NCBI GenBank assembly: GCA_963573385.1 | Contig: CAUYLG010038270.1 | Location: 53,413-117,412, forward strand | DNA length: 64,000 bases | Direction of reading: 5' to 3' | From: Cacajao melanocephalus | Taxonomy: Eukaryota; Chordata; Mammalia; Primates; Pitheciidae | Part shown: positions 59,068-64,000 of the stretch, in pieces | How the letters are laid out: the number at the start of each line of letters is the position of its first letter | How positions within the stretch are numbered: the first letter of the stretch is position 1 | The notes under the pieces: generated by a model | The model's database searches: none | What the model was told of the DNA's origin: nothing | The model's input: only the letters and a program-made list of their open reading frames with translations | Position numbers and translations under genes: made by a program

Positions 59068-59230
59068 GCCGGGCACAGTGGCTCAGGCCTGTAACCCTAG
59101 AACTTTGGAAAGCTGAGGTGGGCGGGTCACCGGACGCCAGGAGGTTGAGGCTGCAGTGAGCTGTGATCAGGCCACTGCACTCCAGCTTAGGTGACAGAGT
59201 AAGATCCTGTCTCAAAAAAAAAAAAAAAAA
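59068..59230 (+). mobile_element. FRAM-like monomeric Alu
   Basis: Head 'ggccgggcacagtggctcagg', then 'gaggttgaggctgcagtgagc', 'cactgcactccagcttagg' and an A18 tail; about 163 bp. TSD 'gaattcttgg' (59058-59067) and 'gaattcatgg' (59231-59240), one mismatch. Confidence 0.85.
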
Positions 59231-59240
59231 GAATTCATGG

Positions 59241-60120
59241 AAATGCCTTAGTTTGAGGATCATCTACCAATCTCCAGCCAAATGAATCGCTCATGGGATG
59301 CTTTTTCTTTAATATGGAACATTGAAGTCTTTTCCTCTTCACATTTATATGATCTGCTTATGATGTTTGTGGCCGAGAGGATAAGTGGATTAGTGTGAAA
59401 GCCTCTGTCTAGTCACAAGCATCTGAAAGTCCTGGGAGCACGTGTTCTGGAAACAGGACAGCTGCAGGGGAGGCGGGGTGGCTGCACCTCTGTAGTACCC
59501 AGGTACAATGCGGTCCCCACTGCAGTCACAGGAGCCAGACGGTCATCTTGGTCCACACGTAGGATAAGGTTGTTAAAATTCCATGATGAGTCTTAAATGA
59601 CCCCATAGCTGTCCTGGACAAGGAGGCAGATGACTTTTTTCCTCAATACAGCTGGGGAAGGAGTGACTAAATGAGCTTAGGTGGAGAAAGCTTTAAGTTA
59701 GGAGCCTTAGGCCTTAATTCTCAGAGCTGTTGACTTCCAAACATAAAGCAAGTAATCCTCCCCCTACAGTCAATCTTGGCAGCGCCTGTAAGAGTGGATT
59801 ATGTCCCACATATAAGTGTAAATTGGGAAGGACACTGGGGAACTTGTAGGAGACACAGAAGAGAACTACAGACTGAAGAATAAACCTACAAGGAAAAATC
59901 AAAGGACCAGGATTATCTGGCAAGGAAAGAAGATGGTCATCTGTGCTGCCATAGTGTTCATCACCTCACTGGCTTCCTTTCCCGCTTCTGCTCCCGGTAA
60001 ACAGTGAGCCACTTGAAAAGGAAGGCTTCTCCAGTTTTATATCTCTAACACCTAGAATGTGCTCATTGGAGGTGGTCAAGAAATTAAGAAGTTTATCTTC
60101 TCTGTTAGAAAAAGCAAATG
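59241..60120. other. Unrecognised sequence
   Basis: No repeat, exon or RNA gene is recognised. Confidence 0.4.
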
Positions 60121-60391
60121 GCTTTAATCACAGCACTTTGGGAGGCTGAGGCAAGTGGATCGCTTGGCCCCAGGAGTTTGAGACCAGCCTAGGCAACAAA
60201 ATGAAACCTCTCATCTCTACAAAAAAAAAAAAATACAAAAATTAGCCAGGCATGGTGGGCTACCTGTAGTCCCAGCTACTTGAGGGGCTGAGGTGGGAGG
60301 ATCACTTGAGCCTGGGAGGTCAAGGCTACGGTGAGCCATGATACCATATCACTGCACTCCAGCCTGGGCAACAGAGTGAGACTTTGCCTCA

Positions 60392-60423
<32 letters not shown>

Positions 60424-60450
60424 TAAAGAAAGAAAAATAAAAGGAAAAAT
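60121..60450 (+). mobile_element. 5'-truncated Alu (J-like) with degenerate tail
   Basis: Begins at 'ggctttaatcacagcacttt', so the first 20-odd bases are missing. Left monomer 'ggccccaggagtttgagacc' and an expanded middle A-run (A13) suit AluJ. The tail is A18 followed by 'gaaaagaaaag' sequence. Flanks 'aaaagcaaatgg' and 'aaaaggaaaaatgg' may be a decayed TSD. Confidence 0.9.
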
Positions 60451-60524
60451 GGTTTTAAATTGTAACATAGTTACTGTCACAAGATGGAACAAGTAATAAA
60501 TTACCAGTTAGAATACTGAGTATT

Positions 60525-60775
60525 CATTGAGTAAATTACTACCTACCAGACACTGTATAAAATGTTTTATACATTTTCCCCATATAACTTCTGCAACATT
60601 CCTAGGAGGAAAACACTTTTGTTTTTCCATTTTACAGATGAGGAAACAGAGGCCGAGCAACTTTAAGCTCTTTGCATAAGGACACAACTAGCATGAGGTA
60701 CAGCATCTGGATAGAAATCAATAAACCAGGCTTTCTGACTGCAGAGCTCATGCGCTTAGTTACTATACACATCGG
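60525..60775 (+). mobile_element. MIR SINE
   Basis: 'attcattgagtaaattactacc', 'tccattttacagatgaggaaacagagg' (60627-60653) and 'agaaatcaataaaccaggc' with a 'cgcttagttactatac' end. Nearly full length. Confidence 0.88.
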
Positions 60776-61704
60776 TCAGTTTGATCTGGAGAAGAGAAAC
60801 CACTCTAGGTATTTCAAATAGGAAGACATTTAACATAGGGAATTAGTGCCTTCCAAACCCATGAGGAGGGCCAGGGAAGGGGTACCAACAGGAAATCAGA
60901 AATCAGTTCAGAAAGTCATTTCAAAAAATCAATAAATGTTAAGAATTACAGAAGACTGCTAACAGTAATCTCAGATGTCTGCAGCACCTGCAGGTATTAT
61001 TCACAGAAGGGTGCCTGGAAGCCACTCACAGAACCTCATATCTGCCATCTGCTGAAGCTTCTGCACCTGCTTCACTGTCTTGGGAGCAGTAAACGCTTGT
61101 TACTCTTTGATTTCCAAGCCCCATTCAGGTGCCTCTCACTGGTGACATTTAACCAAAAACCCTGTTGGCAGGGATTCTGGGAAAGGTAGTTCCCAGGCCT
61201 CCAGCCCCTGTGATAGAAAGGAGTGCTTCAAAGGGGAGATGATGCCAAGTTACCACTAGACAGAAAACCCGGCACACTATGCTATGCAGTCCTGACGAAA
61301 GTGTGGGGACTTCTCCAGGGAGCTTGAAAGGTGTGGCGTTAGTATAATTTTCTGTTTCCTCCCAGAGGCTGAAGAATAAGCCGGGGATCTGATTCCCCAG
61401 CGCTGCCCTGTGGTTTCTGAAAACCACCGCTGAAGAATTCTAAAATGCCTTGTGGTAATTCCTTAACTTCTTAGTAATGATGGGGTTATGCCTTATCCTA
61501 GGCATTGAAGAAACACACCCCTTCCCTTCAAGCATTTTTACTCCAACGGAAGATGGGGGAAAAGTGGAGCCGGATAAGTGAATAGAAAATTCTAACACAG
61601 TGCATTAGCTATGTACAAGTTAGTCACTTAGATAACAAGTGACTAATTCTGTCCTGTGGGTTGGAGATGACTTTAATAGGAAGATGATAGTTCAGTTAGA
61701 ATTA
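60776..61704. other. Unrecognised sequence
   Basis: Some phrases ('ggattctgggaaaggtagttc') recall old LTRs, but I cannot place them. The 92-codon minus-strand frame at 61149-61427 is unsupported. Confidence 0.35.
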
Positions 61705-61756
61705 AGGCAGTGGTTCTCAACCCTGACTGAATAGAAGATTCACTTAGGATGTTCAT

Positions 61757-62178
61757 GTCTTAGTTTATTCAGGTTGCTGTAACAAAATACCTTAGGCTAA
61801 AGTAACAAAATACCTCAGGCTAAAGTAACAAAATAACTTAAACTGGGAAGCTTATAAATGACATAAATTTATTCCTCACGGTTCTGGGGGCCAGAAAGTC
61901 CGAGATCAAGGTACCAGATTTAGTGTCTGTTGAGAACCTTTAGTGTCTGGGTTCATAGATGGCACCGACGAGCTGGGCCCTCATTCGGTGGAAAGGACAC
62001 AAACTGGAAATAGCTCTTTGGGATCATTCTTATAGGGGCACCAATCCCACTCATGAAGGTTCTGCCCTCATGAGCTAATCACTTCCCAAAGGCCCCATCT
62101 CTGAATACTATCACATTTAAGGTTAGGTTTCAATATGTGAATTTTGAGAGTGCAGGAAACGTTCAAACCATAGCAGGT
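61757..62178 (-). mobile_element. MaLR-like LTR
   Basis: 'cttagtttattcaggttgctg', 'ttattcctcacggttctggg', 'gccctcatgagctaatcac' and 'caatatgtgaattttgagag' are the reverse complement of a MaLR-type LTR. A solo LTR, with a short tandem duplication near its 3' end (61781-61843). Confidence 0.78.
61781..61843. repeat. 23-bp tandem repeat, about 2.7 copies
   Basis: Units 61781-61803 and 61804-61826 differ at one base (t/c at the twelfth or thirteenth position); a third partial unit starts at 61827 ('aacaaaataacttaaac'). The core word is 'aacaaaatacct'. It lies inside the LTR. Confidence 0.9.
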
Positions 62179-62477
62179 TGTCAGAAGTACTGATGCCTGT
62201 GGCCAATCCAAGACCAATTAAATCAGAATCCCTGGGGATAAGGCCCATAGATCCGTATCTTTCAGAACATCCCGAGTAATGCTAAACCTATCACTGAAAA
62301 CTCCTATGAAGCTTTACAGTTTACAGTGGGCTTTCACCTTTCTCATTTGAATCTCAACTATCATTGCCTTGTTTTAATTAACAAACTAAAACTTAGAGTG
62401 TGGGACTTTGTCCAAGGTCCAGAGCTATTCATGACCTTCAGCTCTTATGACTCAATCCAGCCCTCTCTATGTTATAT

Positions 62478-62692
62478 AGTGGGTCCCAAACTTTGCTGTG
62501 AATCATGCCTGGGGGTGAGGCCCATGAATCAGCTCCCTAGGGAGCTTTAAAAAAAAAAAAAACTAGTTGCCCAGATTGTACCCCAAACCTATCCCATCAG
62601 AATATGGGGTTGGAGTAGAACCTGGCATCAATATTTTTTAAAGATCCCCAAGTGATTCCGACGTGCAATAAAGTTTAGAAACTATTGTGTTA
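62478..62692 (+). mobile_element. hAT-type MITE (MER20/MER3-like)
   Basis: 'gggtcccaaactttgctgtg', 'cctagggagctttaaaa' and 'aaagatccccaagtgattccgacgtgcaataaagtttagaaac' (62640-62682) match the family; a 14-A run has expanded inside it. Confidence 0.7.
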
Positions 62693-63724
62693 TGCCATAC
62701 TCAGGTAGCATGTGAATGTTGGTGTAGCTTAAAGTGCATGAATTTGCTAATTAGGAGATTATGCTTGGTTCTCTTTTCTAATTGTAACAGTTTATCTTTC
62801 AAATAAATCTCTTAATTAGGGACTCTCTTAGCAATTAACTTGTCGATAACAGCAGCCATAAAAATGCAAAAACTGAGGTTTCTAACCAAAGAACATATCT
62901 TAACCTAGGTATGTTATGACCCTTATAGAGTCAATGCATTCTTACTGTCAAACGTTATTAAATAAGCAAACCATTAATTAGCAACAGAATAGGCAGCTAA
63001 CTTACTTTTTTACTGATAATGAATATTCAGTGTCAGAGTTAAGCCAGATAAGTATGTGCATATCTCATTTCCCCCTTCGAAGAGATTTAAATAATGTCCA
63101 CCATTGAATCTGTACAACCACAGAAACTTTATGTTCCCAGTCAGGATCCTCTGACCTGTCCTCTGCTGTCTGCCCAGGAAAGGATCATGTTCTTTCACAC
63201 ACTGTAATTGCATTTATTTAGCCTTAGAAACTCAATTCTTTAATACTGAGAACATCAAGTTCAGAAACTAATTTTCTAGAAGTCCTTATAACAGACAAAG
63301 ACAGGATTTAAACCCATCTTCAGGGAGAAAGCAGTGAGTGTTAAAATGCTCCTTCTAAAGCCTTAGTTTTTTGATAGAAATGATGGAGTGCATCCAGCCC
63401 TCTTTCCCTGTAATTCTTTTAGGAGGAAGCAATTTTAAAGTCTAATATGTTTGGAGAACGCTACTTCATAACTGTGGCCTACATTGCCCTAAGTGGAAAA
63501 GATGGAACATTTTTATATTTTCACGATCACACAAACTGTGTGTGGCACTTTCATATTTCTGGGTGGAAAGCATCATGAGATGTTCAAGGAAAGGGGGCCC
63601 AGCCTCCCAGTTCTCTAAGACAAAGGGGTCACTCTGGGCTGCTCCGCTAGCTAGCATTACAATTCCAAGTGAAAAGGACAACCGGCACACTTCGTAAACG
63701 CACAGGTTTTTTAATTTCCTATCT
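62693..63724. other. Repeat-free AT-rich sequence
   Basis: No repeat is recognised over 1 kb. The composition is uniform and no exon signals stand out. Confidence 0.4.
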
Positions 63725-63835
63725 TATTTTTTTAAAACTTTTATTTTTATTTTAGGTTCGGGGTACATGTGAAGGTTTGCTTCATAGGTAGACTCATGTC
63801 ACAGGGGTTATTTGTACAGATTATTATTTATTATT
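63725..63835 (-). mobile_element. LINE-1 3' end, antisense
   Basis: 'aacttttatttttattttagg', 'ttcggggtacatgtgaagg' and 'gactcatgtcacaggggtt' are the reverse complement of an L1 3' end; it stops at the purine-rich repeat. Confidence 0.85.
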
Positions 63836-63853
63836 TATTTTTTATTTTTTGAA

Positions 63854-63942
63854 GGAAAGAAAGAGAGAAAAGAAAGAGTGAAAGAAAGAAAAAAAAAGAA
63901 TGTAAGAGAGAAAGAAAGAGAAAGAGAAAGAGGGAGAGAGAA
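63854..63942. repeat. Polypurine (GAAA)n/(GA)n tract
   Basis: About 90 bases nearly free of pyrimidines ('gaaagaaagaga', 'gagaaagaaagagaaagag'). Mirror-repeat purine tracts can form triplex (H-) DNA. It probably derives from the tail of the Alu remnant next to it. Confidence 0.93.
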
Positions 63943-63980
63943 CGGGATTCTTGTTCTATTGCCCAGGCTAGAATGCAGTC
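63943..63980 (-). mobile_element. Short antisense Alu remnant
   Basis: 'ttcttgttctattgcccaggctagaatgcagt' (63949-63980) is the start of an inverted Alu right monomer; the match then stops at 'ctaaaaatggg', so only about 35 bp remain unless it resumes beyond the window. Confidence 0.65.
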
Positions 63981-64000
63981 TAAAAATGGGTATTAAAAAC

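Larger units (their letters stand above)
61709..62290 (+). mobile_element. hAT-type MITE split by a MaLR LTR
   Basis: 'cagtggttctcaaccctgactg' at 61709-61730 starts the element; after the LTR it resumes with 'gtactgatgcctgtggcc', 'aattaaatcagaatccctgggg' and 'gtatctttcagaacatcccg'. Same family as 62478-62692. Confidence 0.7.

Overview
This window is nuclear genomic DNA of a primate, most likely human. About 28 Alu-derived SINEs, several with target-site duplications (TSDs) and A-tails still intact, sit among much older mammalian repeats: L1M-type LINE-1, HAL1-like LINE, MIR, L2, MaLR (MLT1/MST) LTRs and hAT-like MITEs. There is no operon-like gene packing, no long open frame, no CpG-island-like stretch and no RNA gene that I can recognise. 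Almost every open frame over 60 codons is an Alu or L1 reading frame or a chance frame. This is a repeat-loaded intron or gene desert.

The only gene-like signals are two short, well-formed candidate internal exons on the + strand, at 6996-7032 (37 nt) and 17920-17971 (52 nt), 10,887 bp apart. Each has a pyrimidine-rich acceptor and a strong GTAAG donor. Joined, they keep one frame open that encodes a hydrophilic S/N/P/E-rich segment. I do not recognise the gene and give no symbol. No convincing exon follows, so if the gene is real the next intron runs more than 46 kb beyond the window edge.

Layout. 1-6800: minus MLT1 end, Alus, minus L1 3' end and plus L1M 3' end. 6.8-20 kb: first candidate exon, MIR, Alus, a HAL1-like LINE split by an Alu, second candidate exon. 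20-27.4 kb: a long plus-strand L1M (about 4.9 kb) interrupted by a MaLR LTR and ending in an AT/CA microsatellite and an Alu. 27.4-39.2 kb: MIRs, minus L1 end, Alu-in-MIR and Alu-monomer-in-MIR nestings, a palindromic MITE, an L2 reverse-transcriptase fossil. 39.2-42.3 kb: an L1M carrying four later insertions and lacking most of ORF2. 42.3-52.9 kb: the least repeat-dense part, mostly unrecognised sequence. 52.9-64 kb: dense Alus in both orientations, an L1M 3' end, a very small TSD-flanked retro-insertion, MITEs split by an LTR, and purine-rich repeats.

I found no undescribed system. The observations most worth a second look are the exon pair, the 61-nt retro-insertion with a perfect 14-bp TSD (56395-56483), a 47-bp block nearly duplicated 2 kb apart inside an old L1, and a perfect 19-bp tandem duplication at 44481. 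Family names for old repeats are from memory of consensus sequences; subfamily assignment needs RepeatMasker.
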